DNA from: Rhizaria sp. SCN 62-66
Lineage: Eukaryota; Rhizaria, unplaced
NCBI GenBank assembly: GCA_001724265.1
Contig: MEDY01000134.1
Coordinates: forward strand, 1-64,000
Direction of reading: 5' to 3'
Length of the DNA stretch: 64,000 nt
A program made the position numbers and the translations under genes. The notes under the pieces were generated by a model. It made no database searches and was not told the DNA's origin. It saw only the letters and a program-made list of their open reading frames with translations. Each line of letters begins with the position of its first letter. The stretch's first letter is position 1. This document shows, piece after piece, positions 41,801 through 55,140 of the stretch.

Positions 41801-43583
41801 TATTCGATGTGGTACTTGCTGCCTTCTCAGCAGGAGTTGCAGCAGTGTCCGTGTTGATAGAAAGTGCGATGCCGGGGGTCATCAGAGACGCAACGTCGTT
41901 GTTTCTATCGAATCCAGAGCTGCTGCTGTTGCTGCTGTCCGTCGCTGCAGTGCTGCTGGGGCCGGTGCCGAGCTTCTGGTGCAACGCGAGCGCGGACGCC
42001 AGAACGGACTTCGACGGCGGCTGCTGCTGTGGGGAAGGGGAGGCGGGCGCCAAGGGCGACGGCGAGGCCCAAGACCGCGGCGACTCTGCGCCCTCGATGC
42101 CACCCCTGTTAAAACTCCCCCCCATGCCGCCAAAGCCACCATTGATACCATTACCATTACTGTTGCTGAACGCGGCTGCGGCAGCCCGCGCGCGCGCCAT
42201 CTGCGACAGATTCGCAAACGGATTCGCCGAACCGCCACCTCCGCCGCCGGCGGCGCCGAGGCTGCCGACAGGCGGGGAGCGGGCCTGCAGTCCAAACGGA
42301 GACGATGCCGCGGGGTGACCGTGGGTCAGCCCGGCGCCGGCAAGGGAGGACGCGGCGGAGGAGGAGGACGTGGTGGACAGTGCGGGGGACGGGGACGGCG
42401 CGGGTGACCGGCCGCCCATGTAAGTACCCCCAATGTAAGTACCCGCGCCCGGTAACGCGGGCCCTAAGGCGGCGGCGTTGGGGGGACCGACAGGGATGTT
42501 GCTGCTGTTGAACGGCGCCGGCGCAGTGGTAGTCGCAGTCGCCGTGTTGCCAGCGGAGGTGACGGCGGCGGCGGGGGTGGGTGAGCCGAAGTTGACCGTG
42601 CTCGAGCGGGCCCGTCGGCCGCCCGCGGCCGCAAGGCCTGCGAAGTAGTCGTCGTCCGCAGACGCCGTCGCGAACGTCAGGTCTGCAATCCCCCCGTTGC
42701 CGTTCGCGCCGTCAGCATTGCCGCTGCCGCTGCTGTCGTCCGCTCTCGCGCCGAGACCGGGGCCGGCGAGGAGAGTGGGGGCCCGGTGCTGGCGGTTGAG
42801 CGCCCACCCGCCGGGGCTGTTGGCGATAGACGTGGCGTTTGCATTGGTGTTGAGGCCGTGGTTGTGGAGCGCGGAGGGTAAGGGGGCTGAGGAGGGGCCA
42901 CCAAAACGGCTGCGGGCGCGGGAGCGGTCAAACGGACTCCCGTTACCAGCGTTACCAACACCAAGACTTGCACCAAAGCCAGAGTTGGAGTTTGGAGAGA
43001 AGGCCCCGCTGTTGCTGTTGTTGTTGCTTTGGCCGATGAGCATCGCCGAGGACCGAGCAGGCTCAAGCCCAGCGCCACCGGGGCCTATAGCACCGGGGGC
43101 GGCGTTGTTGCCGGGGCCGAAACCAGGGCTGAGACCGGGACTCAGACCGTGGGCGTTATTGTGGTTGTAGCTGAAGCCGACGCCCCCGGCGCCGCGCAGG
43201 CGCGCGAGGGAGCCCTTGTGCTGCAACAGCGACGGCGGTGACGTCACCGCGGGGGACGCCATCGCACTCGCCCCGCCCGCAGCGACGGGAACGGGGGAGG
43301 AGGCGCTGGGCAGCGCGGGCACGGTGTCGCTGTGGGCGGAGCTGTTTGTGGTGGCCGAGTCGCTGTGGGAGCGGCCACGCTCGCGGTGCGCGAACAACGC
43401 GGCGTCGGCGGGCTGCGGCTGCGGCGGAGTCGCAGCAGCAGCAGCAGTAGCAGCAGCAGTAGTAGCAGCAGTAGCAGCAGCAGCAGAAGTGACAGCAGCA
43501 GTGGCAGAGGGGGAAGCGGCGCTAGCATTTAGGGTGGCGAGGGGCAGCAAGGACGCCACGGAAGCGTCGTGAGGGGCGCTCAT
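35838..43583 (-). CDS. Giant IQGAP-type RasGAP protein with RasGAP C-terminal domain
   Basis: Two exons, phase 0: 43583-40317 and 40163-35838, donor GTACGT, 2,530 residues, TAA stop. The intron splits the GAP domain. Before it: LLDLFAGAITHQAMECNDAG, TFLRGNSPLSAMLTAYARR. After it: FPHGVRWVCRRIAE, EEYAFVGSLLILRILNPALV and FNAASEPHMATCNDFI. This order and the FLR and LRxxNPA motifs match RasGAP/IQGAP domains. The last 300 residues resemble RasGAP_C (VLAETRQRIRHLGAVLSVV; YTYMVLVNKGVIARV; VALLNRVIRKHF). No calponin-homology or IQ motifs seen, so it is closer to the small GapA/DGAP1 type with a huge disordered N-terminus (about 830 residues of Asn/Ser/Ala/Gly) and a 900-residue insert. The insert contains LCPSC and LQCARC, a zinc-ribbon-like pair. 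IQGAP relatives bind Rac/Cdc42 and cytoskeleton; GAP activity is uncertain. Confidence 0.82.
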
Positions 43584-44989
43584 GCCCGGTTACAGGTGCA
43601 AATTACGGCAGGCCGTAGCAGGGTGCACTGCGGAGAGAAGGGCACTGACCCGGGAACTGGGGGGAATGGACTGGCCCGAGGACCTGATACGGTCACTAGG
43701 CGGGGCAAGAGGGCGAAAGGAAACGCACCAGCAGGAGGGCGAAATAAAAGATTTAGCAAATAGAATTGAAACATCGCATTAAAAAAGAGATTAACAATAG
43801 AACAAAGACATTGCACGCAGTTTTGACAATGGCGAGACCGGGAAATCTCATTAATCAGGAGAGTCCAAATCCACTTGCTCGCTGTCTGCAGTGCCCGCCC
43901 GTGGCCACCACTCGCAGAACAAAATAAAAAAATAAAAAAAATGGGTCACTGGTCACAAATTGCCGTCACGTCCACCACCAAAGAGCAGAGACAGCAACTT
44001 ATCTGGACATTATGTCAATATCTAAAGCAAAGCAAAATCACTTTTTTTTTTTAATTTTTAAAACTGGCTCTTGAACTTGGCAACAGCAGGTGTAAATTCG
44101 TTGAATCAGAGTTTTATCACGGAGCGCAAAGCACCATTCACGCGTCGTCTTAGCTGCGCTGCTGTTCCACACGGCGCAGTTCGCCCCAGCTAATATTTCC
44201 AGGGCACAATCTAGCTTTGACTATGTGCGTTGCTGATCTCTGGCGCCCTGACCGGGTGACTGAGACACTGAGACGAGTCCCTCCTAAAGTTGACTTGAAA
44301 TTTAACTTGAGTATGAATGACGTTTGTGACATGACAACGACGCACCGCGTCACTCAAATTAATGTTGCGGAGGTTGCGACTGTGACCACGGAGACCTTTA
44401 TAAGTTAGGATCATTTCGCTACGGTCTTAGGGCGCAAGAGTCCGCATGATCAAATGAACACCGGCACTTCAAGTTGCTAGATTTGCAGCTGTAGAAGCTC
44501 GTAGACATGCGTCACGTCTAGCTGCTCAAATTTTCAGACAAGAAACAAAACAGGGTATTGCAAGAGTTACTAAGGCAACGGGCTAAAAAACCTGTTAAAA
44601 ACGATTAAACGACGAAGAGGAGCAATTTCATATGTGGTTCCCGGTCCCTATTGCGTCTTTTTTTTTTTAATAAAAAAATATTCCCGCGAGTCAGCTGTCG
44701 CGAGACGGCGGTCCGTGAACGCAAAACTGCGACCAGCGCGCAGTCATCGTATATTCCGCCAAACAGTTCACGAAGAAGTGCAATAGGTATTTCGCTTAAC
44801 AAAAAACTTTTCTTCTTTATACGACTTTCTAACTTCTCAATCTTCCCCGTTTATTCGCTGCAGTCCGTCTCCTCTTTTTCCCCTCCCGCAGTGAGACGCA
44901 TCCCTCCCGTCCCCCTTACTTCCCGACTCCCCCGCAGCCCACCTCCGGCCCCGCGCGCTCCCTCCGCCCCGCCCCCGTCCGCGCGCGCC
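43584..44989. other. Long divergent spacer
   Basis: Between the RasGAP gene (-) and the giant mitochondrial-type protein (+). AT-rich with A and T runs (43920-43940, 44041-44060, 44660-44670). The last 150 bases are a C-rich leader. No RNA gene recognised. Confidence 0.5.
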
Positions 44990-47900
44990 ATGTTCCGCCG
45001 CGCCCTGGGGCTCAGCTGCCACTCCGCGCTCGCCGCGCGCGTCCCCGCCTCCTCCTCGGTCTCAGCCGCCGCGGCCGCGGTTGCAGCCACCGCGCTGAAC
45101 GCCGCTGCCGCGATCGCAGCACCCGCTAATGCCGCGAATGCTGTCGTAATCAACGCAAGCGCGGCTCATGCGCGTGCTTTCTCCACCGAGAGCAACAACA
45201 GCAGCGGCGGCAATGCCGGCTCCGCGCAGCCGCAGCGCAACAGTCATCACAACAACAGGCAGCACCACAGTGGCAACAACAACAACGCAGGCCAGCAGGG
45301 CAATCAGGGGCAGCAGCGGCCTGCGCATATGCGTCGCCGCACCCCCGTCGCCATGGCTCCTTCCGCCGCCTCTGCTTCCGACATGGACATCTTCCCTCTC
45401 CCGAACAGCAACGCCAACAGCAACTCGAGCGGCAAGAGCGGCGGCGGCGGTGCAGGCCAGACGTACAGTTCCAACTTCCAGAAGAACACCGCCTACCGCA
45501 ACGCCCCCGCCAGCAACAACAGCAGTGGGTCGGCCAGTGACAAGGCCGAGCACAGCGGCAGCGGCGGCCACGGCGGCGGCGGCAGCAGCTTCAGCCACAG
45601 CAACGAGGGCGGGGGTCTGTCTTACCACGACGACCTGATCGTCGCGGGCGGCATCATCCCCCAGCCCAACACTTCTCTGTTCGACTGTCGCTTCGACAAC
45701 AACTACGTCCACCAGCCCATCCGTCTCCCCGACTTCCCGATCCCGCCGCTGCCCGCGTCGTACTCGCTCGGCGACGTCCTGCGCTACACGGCCTACCTGC
45801 ACGACGAAGTGCTCGCCCGCGTCGCCTCGCACCGCGCCAGCAATGACCTGCTGGGGCCTGTCTTTTCCCAGGCCGACACCGCGATTCGGCTTCTGTTCGC
45901 CCGCTACCAGCACCTGTACCGGTACGCGCGGGTCCTCAAGTACCCCGTGTCGCGCTTCGCGGGGCTGCCGCCGGACGTGATCTACTGGACCACCGAGGAG
46001 GCGGCCGACGCGACGGGCTTGACCGAGGACGAGCGCGCGACGGTGCGGACAGACATTGCGCGCATGGAGGCCCTCGCGAACTCAACCCCTACCCCTCTCG
46101 CCACATCCACAACCTCCGCCTCCTCTCTCTCATCGTCAGCCTCAACCGCTGTCGCTCAGAACGCTGGCGCTGACGCTGGCGCTGACGCCTCAGCCGAGGC
46201 TGCTGCTGCTGCTACTGCTGCGGCCGCGGCTGCTGCTGCTGCGGCGGCGGCGAGTGGTGACCTGCATTTCGTCACCGAAGCAGGCCTCACCTCCGCTCTG
46301 TTCCTTCCGCCGTCCCCGGAGCTTTCCCTGTCCATTCAGGCCCTGTCTTCCCCGCAGCTCTCCTCCCTGCCGCGCGGCGACCTGGCGCGCGACGTGGCGT
46401 TCCTCAAGCCCAACTACTTCGAGGCGTACCCGGCATTCATCACAGACAAAGACGCCCGCCGCCGCTACCGCGCCACCGTCGACCGCGTCGCCGAGGTCCG
46501 CGGCCGGCTCAACGCCGTCAACACCATGCTCGCGGCCGCCGCGGCGCGGCTGCGCGCGGCCCGTCTGGCGCGCACGGCGCTGCTGACGCACACGAACCTC
46601 AGCGACGCGCTGGGCGAAGGGTTTACTACCGTGGCCGAGGCCGACGCGGCGTTCATCCAGGCGGGCGCGGCCATGCGCGTGCTGTTTGAACAGCGGCTGA
46701 CGCTGTTCCGCGACGTCAGCACGCTCGAGGCGCACTCGACCGACGTCATGTTCTCCGACGTGTGGCGGTGTATCGATGACGTCATGATCAAGTTCGTCAA
46801 CCGGCGCGCGTCGCGGTCGCTCACGGTCGTGTTCGAGAAGGTGGCGGCCACGCTCAATGTGATGGGACAGCCCGGGCTCACCGTGCGCACGCTGTCCACG
46901 CTGCTCAACGCTAATGTTGCGCTCAACGAAGAGACTATCCTCCAGGTTCGTACAAATTAAACAACAAAGCGATTCTCTCTCAAGCAAGAGAATCTTCTGA
47001 GTCAGAGTTCCAAAATAATTATTGACTATCCTCAATCGCTGTCGATATGACCATGTTTTTAAATGTTTTAGGCTTGACATTGTATATTTAATATCATTTC
47101 AATTATTTTATGTTCCATATTCGTATATTCATCTCATTTCCCAAACTTCTATTTGTTTAACGCATTTTAGGGCATCATCGGCGCCGTCTCTCTGCGCGCC
47201 CCTGAGCTCATCACGGGCTTCTTCAAGCTCTTCATCGACCAGTACGTCACCGGTGGCGCCCGCCCCGCCTCCCGCCACGACATCATCCGCGTGCTGAATC
47301 TGTCTGCGACCGCTTTGCTGGCGTCGGGCCACACGCGCGCAGCTCTCGTCGCAGTGGGCTCGGTCGCCTTCCACTTGTCCAAGGTGTCCGCGCCGCCCAC
47401 TTGGAACGTCGCGGCGATGTCGCACGTGCTCGCTAAGACCTTTGCGGCGTCGGACGCGCTGTCTGAGGCGTGGTCCGTGCTCATGCCGCCGCGCAATAAC
47501 CCTTATTTGGGCATCGACGCGCTGACCATCGAGGGCAAGGTCAAGCGGCTCAACGAGTCGCGGCCCCTCGCGCTGCCCGCCGACGCGAGCTACACTGCGT
47601 ACGTGTCGGACACGGTGCCGCTGCTCCGGCAGGGCGAGGGCGCCGCGCCCGCCGCAGGGGCCGCCGCGGCCGCGAGCGGCACCGGCGACACGGCCGGGGT
47701 GCAGCTCATCGCCCCTCAGTTACCGTCGCAAAACCTCTCTGACCTCACGCGCGCGATCGTCGGCGGGTACCTCTCGGGCCACTCGTCGCTTTTCTTCACC
47801 TCGGTCGAGACGGCGTCGGCGATGCTTGAGGGCATGGCCCTCTGCAAGCAGGTCAAGGGCGAGCGTGCTCTCAGGCACATTGCTGCCGTGGTGTCAATGG

Positions 47901-50900
47901 TCACGTACATCTGCCGGCCGACGCACCCCAACGTACGTTTCTTCGTATATTAACACATCAAAATCAACAAATACGATGTATTGTTTCTTCAAAAGATGAA
48001 ATAACTGTATCTTATGACTTTTTGCTACTATTTTCTCTCTAAAATCTTTTGCCTTTTGCGCTCTATTTGTGGTGTTTGTACAGGAGCCGCGCACACAGCA
48101 CCGCGATTCCCGCCAGGCCGCGAATGCTTCCGCCGGCACTAATACGTTCTCGAACGCCGCCCCCGCTGCTAGCGCCGCGACCGCGACTGCACCTGACGTG
48201 TTTACCGCCACCAGTGACCTCGATAACAACAGCAACGCGAATAACACCGCTAATGCTGCTGCTGCTTCTGCTTCTGTGCCCAATGACTCTGCTGTGGGTC
48301 GTCTGTCCGCCGTCGACACCTTCGACCGCGAGCTGGACGTGTTTCTGCAGTCGCAATACACCGACATCCCCGTCGCTTCCCTCGGGATCGCCGAGGCGCA
48401 GCGCGAGCTCGACTACCTTTCCACGGCTGCCACCTGGGACGCCGCGGGCGCGCCCACCGCGTTTGTGACGCGCATGGAGGACGCGTCGTCGCCGCTGCCC
48501 GGGCGCGCGGTCGGCACCATCACCAACTCGTTCGTCGAGTCGCTGACGGCTGCGCTCACCACCGCTGGCTTCCCTGAGGCCGCCGCAAGGTACGACTTTA
48601 AATAATAACTAAAACAAGAGATATCTCCACGTTACTAAACTTATATCAAGTGATTTTTATTTCTGTTTATTTTTGATTTTAATCTATAATTAAATGTTAC
48701 ATTTGCTGTTTTTATATTCTGAACGTTGTATCTCACTGTTACATAAATTAATATTCACTTACTCTTCACAGGATCTCGGAGGCGCTTCTGGTGTCCGACT
48801 CTGCGGCGTTGCCGAGCGAAGCGGTGCGCAACGACCGGTGCAACGCCGGCGTGGCTTACGCGCGCACCCTCACGGGTACCGCACGCGTTACCGAGCTCGT
48901 CACCGTCGCCGTCGTGGGCATCATCGAGCACCAGCGTCAGGTGCTGGCCGCGTCGCGCCGCCTCGCCAGCGGTGACCGCATGCAAGAGCGGTCGACGCGC
49001 CTCATCGGCTCTCACTTGGGCATCCCGGGGGACCTGGTCGACGGCAGCGATATGGTGCAGATCATCTACGGTTCGGCAAGCAACGCGCGACCCGTGAGTA
49101 CGGACTCGTGGCTAGCGCTCGCCGGCGCGTACCGCGGGCACATCCGCTGCTCCACCCCCACGAGTACCCCCACGAGTACCGCCATGAGTACCGGTGATAA
49201 TCATAATAACGCGATGGTGTTCGCGCACGACGCGATCCTGTCCCCTTTCCGCCGTCTCTTCATCGACGCCAGCGCCCATCATCCTCACTCCACCGCCGCC
49301 GCCGCCGCCGCTGCGACGATCGAGGCCCCCGTGACCATCCTGGACCGGAACCGGTACTTGCACGTGTACTCCGGCCCCCACACCGGTCTCGCCGGCCCCG
49401 GTGCGGGCGAGGCCCGCGCGCTGCCCCTCGAAGCCGCGCCCGCCGGCGACAACCTCGACTTCCAGCTCGATTTCCTCGCGCGCGTGCTGTACGCCGAGTC
49501 CGTCGGCGAGTGCTTCAACGGCACCGTCGGCACCGAGAACGACGTCGTCAACACCATCCCTGTGCACACGGACTCCAACGCGGCGCAGCTGACTAAGATC
49601 TCCGCCATCTCCGTCGCCACAGCTGCCGGTCCGCAGGGCGTCGCGGCCTTCAAGGAGGCCGCCGAGGCTGCTGTGGAGGCCGCCGCCGCCCGCGAAGCCA
49701 CCAAGGCGGCCGAGGAGGCCCAGCGCGCCGCTTTGGGCCTGCCCGCAGTCGTCCCACTCGCTAATACAAGCGCCGGCTCTGAAGGCGGGGCGGCCACGCG
49801 TGCCGCCGCGCTCGCCGCCGCCACCACCGTGCGCGTGCAAGACGAGATCGAGTCTCTGCAGTCAATCGCGCGCGCTCTGACGCAGCGCAGTGAGCAGGAG
49901 ATTCGCCCACACTCGCTCGACTCGCACTCGGCGCGTGTCACACAGCTGACGGAAGCGTTTGCAGCGATGCAGATCCGCGATTTCGCGCTCGACCTCTCCG
50001 AAGTCACAACGGCCATGAAGGCTGACATTGCCGCGGGCGTCCATGGCGCGCTGGCGGAGGCCATCGCGGCGAACGCTCTGCGCAAGCCTCGCGTCGGTAA
50101 CCGCGGGCGCATGGCCTCGTACGAGGTCGAGGACGCGTATCTGCGCCGCGGGTTCGCCCGCAATTCGTCAGATCTGCGCTTCTTCCGTCCCCTGGTCGCC
50201 GCGGGCACCCCGCCCAGCCTGAACGCCATGTACGGCCCGCGGCCGCACCAGACGCTCAAGCTGTTCCGTCCCGTCGCGCGGATGTCGGGCCCCGTGATGA
50301 TCAATCTCGCGACGAACCGGTCGAACCAGACGCGGCGTGCGACGGCGCTGGTCAACGGCTACGACAACGGCTTCGCGGGAGAACACGCCGCCATCGCCGC
50401 TGACTGCGCGTTTGCCTCCTCGGTCGACTCACTGGCCGCCGACCCCATGCCGTCGTCGCCGCCCATGATCCCGCGCGTCACGCTCCCCGTCTCCCGCCGC
50501 ACTGTCGCGCTGGGGCTTGGTGCGTCGGGACCGGAGCGGCAGGTTGCGGCCCACAGGCTCCGCGCACAGGCCAATCCCGCGCACAGGCCGGTGTCGGTCG
50601 CCGCCGCGGGCGCAGTCTACGACATCGTCGTACAGGTATGCTAAAGCAAAAGCGAACAACGTACTATGATGATATATCGCTCTATTAAGCTAAAATTGTG
50701 GTTTATTTGTGTCGTCAACATATTATTTATCTTATTTCCATATCATAATCTCTTATCTTGCCTCTCAATCTATAATTTTTGTTGATTCCCCCACTCTTGT
50801 AGGTGTTCCGCCGCGTGCTCGTGGAGCGCCCCTTCAACCTGGGCGACCCCAGCCAAGCCGGCACGTGGTCCCAGCGGCCCCAGCGCCCCGACGGCCTCAT

Positions 50901-53900
50901 GACGTCCCTCACCGCGCCATTCGCGGGCCTCGCACAGTACGTCCGCTTGCTCAAGCAGTACGCGCCCATGCCGCTGACAGCACAGCTCGCAGCGCTGCAG
51001 ATGCGCCGCCTCGCCGCCGAAGCCACCGCTGCCGCCGCCACCGCCGCTGCCAACGGCGCCACAGCAACCCCCGCGGCTACGGCTGACCGTGCCCGCGCCG
51101 AGGCCGAGCTCGCGCAGATCACCGCCGCCGAGGCCGAGACCCACGCTGCCGGCGTCGCGGCCGGCGCCCGTGCCCGCGCGTTCCTGGCCGACTTCACCGC
51201 GATCCTCGCCCCCGCGCTAGAGCGCCTGCTCGCCGTGCGGACCGCGCAGCTGATGCGCTACCGCGACCTCGTCACGCAGCGCATGCACGGCGCCGAACTG
51301 CTCGACACGGAACCCTTCGCGGCAGCGCTGCGGCAGCTGCACGAGGAAGCCGCTGCGCTCGCGGCGGCATACTCGTTCATCGCGCCGGAGAAGATCACGG
51401 AGAATAACGCGAATCCGCTGCGGTTTTCACCGGTGGCGGCGTATATGACGCATATCACGCCCTATATCACCAATCTCGCCCCTGCACTGCGCTCGGCGGT
51501 GCCTGTGGCGCTTACCCCCGATGGCGCCGCCGCCGCCGCCGCCGCCGCTGCCGAGACTGCCGCTGCTGAGGCCACTGCTGCTAAGAAGGGCACTGGCAGT
51601 GGCAACAAGCGTGGTAACAACAGCGCGAACGCTGTGAATGCGAGTGCTTCTTTTGCGGTGGAGAGCGTTGATGTGCTGCCGTTCACCCCCGCAGCCACTG
51701 CAGTCTACACTTGGGCCGATGACAGCAACGCTGATGCCGAGGCCGCCGTTATCGCTGTCCCCGCGCGCCGTGATCTTCTGGCCGGCGTCAACCCGCCCCA
51801 GCCGCTCGCAGGCGTGACCGTCGCCGAAGTCGCCGTCTTAGCCTCGCCCCCGCAGGCTCTGACGCGCGAGCACCTCGACATCTGGTCACGCGCCAACGCG
51901 ACCCCGCGCGCCCTGCCCATCGCGCTGCCCGATCCGGCGGCGATCGCGGCGCAGCGGCCGGTGCCCGTGCCGGCGTCCGCGCCCGTCCACGCTCCAGGCA
52001 TCCCCAGCGACTCACACTCTGGCTCCGCGAGGGCGACTGTGACTGCTCTGCCGTACACCGCGCTGTCCGCGGGCCCCTCGGCCGCTGCGCTGCTGCGCCT
52101 GGCCGAGGCGTCCCTCCCCGTCCCACTCGCTGGTCCCACCGACGACGCGCTCTCCCGCTCGCGTGTGCTCAACGAAGTCGCAGACGGCACGGGCGCGCTT
52201 AACTTCCGCCGCGGCGCGCTGCTGCAGCCGTCGCCGCGCACGCTCGTCTCCGCCGCGGCCGCTGCGCTCAGGCAGCGCGACGAGAAGGCGCTTTACACAG
52301 CATTGTACGCGTTATTCGCGTTCCGTCCTGCGCTGGAGAGGGAGTTGCAGCATTTCGCAGACACGGGTGCTTGGAGCCAGTCTAGCCCCGCTAACAACAA
52401 CAACAACTACAGCAACATCAGTGGCAATGCTGCTGACAGTAACGGGATGATGACGGTGGTCAGTGCCGGCGCTCAGCAACAGCAGGCGCCTCTTGTCTTC
52501 CGTCGCGCCAACAACTTCCACCACCGCGTCGAGTCATCCGACTCTAACGGCAACGGCAACAGTGAGAACAGCGACGCTGAGTCTTCTGCTGCGAATGGTG
52601 CCAACAACGGCAAGCCCGTGGCGCCCCTGTCTGCGATCCCCGCATCGCACAGGCTGGACCCATTCCTGTTGGACGACCTCGAGCTGACCCGCATGCACGC
52701 CAGCGGCCGCCAGTCGTTCCTGGGCGCCGTCCAGTCGATGTACTCGTTCATCGCGCAAAACGCCCTGCTGCAGACGCCCTGGGAGATCCCCAACGAGGGC
52801 TCGCCGGTCGAGGCGCGGCAGGCACGGCTGCTGTTGCGGCTCAAAACGCTTCAGAGCCTCCGCGCCGCGCCCGCCGGGCCCGGCGCCGCGGCGGCCGCGG
52901 TGGGGGCCGCCGCCGCTTCCGTCGTGACTGGCGGGACTGCTGGCGCTGGGAGCGGCGGCGCACCGAAGCCGGCGCTGCCGATCCCGGGCCTTAAGGTAGG
53001 GCTTCCCGGGCTGCCCACGAAGGTCGGCGGCGTGCTGCTGGGCGGGCTCAATACCTTCGCGATGCCGCAGCCGCTCGCACTCGCGAAACCCACCCCTGTC
53101 GCTAGCTCCGCCGCTTCTGCTGCTGCCACCGGTGGGGAGAGCGCGGGTGTGCGCGCCGCGGGCGGCGGTCTGCGCCGATCGTTCCTCCGCGGCGGCACCG
53201 GCACTGCCGCGGCGGCCGGCGCGCTGCAGACCGCCGGCGCCGGTGGCGCGGGCGCCGGCGCGGGCAAGGGCGGCGGCGTGCGCGACCTGCGCGATAAGAT
53301 GTCTCAGGCCGAGCGGACGACGCGGCTGACGTATTCTCTCAGCGACGGCACTACGTACTCGCGGCCGATGCTGGCGCAGCCGCCGACGGAGCTGTTGTCG
53401 GTGTTGGAAGGTGTGCAGGAGCAGATCGAGCGTGGACTGTTTGCGGATATGGACGAGGTGAAGCTGGCCAAGGTTCTCAAGCAGGCCACCAGTCATCACC
53501 TCGCCACCCCCGCCACCCAGTCTCACAGCAAGTCTCAGGCTCAGACGACGAGCCAGATCCAGCTGCCTAACGCGGTCGCGTTCGCGCGACCCGACGTGCG
53601 CCGCGCCGTCGCGCAGCAGATGACTGCGACGCTGCTGGCCCAGGCCGGCGAGCTCGAGTCACTCGAGTCCCGCCTGCTGACCGCGTTGTACTCTTCGGTC
53701 GCGCGCATCAACGCCGTGTACGCCGCCGAGGACGCGGCGCCCACGTCCCCGTTCTCGGCCTCGGGTTCCGGATCCCATGCCGCGCGCGTCATGGCGCTTC
53801 CCTCCGTCGAGGGCGTGATCGAGACGGCGCTGTTCCTGGCCTGCGGGCGCGTGTTTGCGCAGCTGCGGCTGCTGCTGGACGAGGTCGCGCCCGCTCTGCC

Positions 53901-54081
53901 CACGGTCCCCAAGCAGAGCGACTTCGAGCCGCTGAGCGAGAAGCCCCAGCTGCGGATGCTGATGCCGAGTACGGGCAGCAAGATGTTCAGCACGACCACG
54001 TCGTCGTCGGAGCGAGGCGCGGTGTCGGCCGTGGAAGTGCCCGTGCAGCTACCGCCTGTCGTCGAGCTCATGGGCTGGTAA
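44990..54081 (+). CDS. Unrecognised 2,788-residue protein with mitochondrial-type presequence
   Basis: Five exons join in phase: 44990-46945, 47171-47932, 48084-48589, 48772-50635 and 50803-54081, TAA stop; donors GTTCGT, GTACGT, GTACGA and GTATGC. The start MFRRALGLSCHSALAARVPA is Arg-containing and acid-free, and ARAFSTES at about residue 60 resembles a presequence cleavage site, so a mitochondrial location is likely. Asn/Ser/Gly-rich low complexity follows to about residue 200. Then come helical, ordered-looking regions: LPPDVIYWTTEEAADATGLT; RYRATVDRVAEVRGRLNAV; TDVMFSDVWRCIDDVMIKFV; and in exon 2 LITGFFKLFIDQYVTGGARP with SMVTYICRPTHPN. Exons 3-5 alternate helices with Ala/Gly/Asn tracts and a late MSQAERTTRLTYSLSDGTTY. 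I recognise no domain. The helical repeats in exons 1-2 vaguely recall RAP/PPR-type mitochondrial proteins, but no motif supports that. Confidence 0.8.
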
Positions 54082-55140
54082 ACTTGTAAGCTTAACTCTA
54101 AACTCTATAATGCCTGACACAAAGACAAAGCTTCAAAGCAACTTTGCTTTGCCATGATTTTTCAAGTGCTTTGTAACAACGATATTGTCTTCAAAGATGA
54201 TAATATCGTCCCTTTATACTTTAATATTTATTCGCCACACTGCCAGGGTATGTTGTGTGTGGTTATTTTTAACAACGTTTCATGTTCGAAACGATATTGA
54301 TAACTAACAATAACTTGTGGACGCTTTTTGAGTGTCGCACGCAGCATCAAAGCAAAACTGGATACTCTAATACAATCGACATCATGTTTCTACCGTTTAA
54401 AATCAACATGATGGTGCTATTTTCATCCACGCTAGTTAGTCAAGCTTCACTTCTGGACATCATTGCGTGACGGAGGGAGTTGTTTTGAGTACAATCAGAC
54501 GATTTTATTAATCTTTTGGTTCAATATTAGATATGATTATAATCACAGTGCCGATATATGTTATCATCGCCACTGCTTTGTCACATGACACTGCAGCACT
54601 CCAAACAACAAACACACACTCACATGACACACATCGCATAGTCTCCGAATAAACACAGAGTAAGATGATAAGCACAAAGAATGCAAACACCTAAAAAATG
54701 ATAGACGAGAACATGCCGTGTGCGTGTGTGCAAGAGTATGCCGCTGCTGTACGCGCAACGTGTCTTTTGCATAAATACAACAACCGCTCCATCACACACT
54801 TCTGAGAGTTCTCAGAAGCATCTTGGAATTGTTGACTGACTTTTACTACTACTTATACGACTATCGAAAGGGAATATACAACAAACTAGAACTACTAACT
54901 AAAACATCACATTTTTTTTCGCACGTAGCTCAACAAAACAAGAGGAGAAAAAGAAAGGGGGAGTACAACAATCTGCATTGTTTGTCGCCTACATACTTTC
55001 TTCAAGATCTTGAAGCCGCGCTCTGAAACTGACGTACACCCAACCACAAACCACACGCTCACTATTTTGAAATGAAATGAGAGATTGTGGACTTGACGCT
55101 CGGGTACTTAGCTTAGGCTTAAGCACTGGGGCGGCTTAAC
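54082..55140. other. Convergent spacer
   Basis: 3' flanks of the giant gene (+) and PDHB (-). AT-rich, with CACACA runs near 54610. No gene seen. Confidence 0.5.

Noticed and set aside
43440-43510. CAG/CAT-type repeat near 43440-43510 as a mobile-element or CRISPR-like repeat
   Set aside because: It is the Ala-tract coding region at the start of the RasGAP protein, with imperfect trinucleotide repetition.
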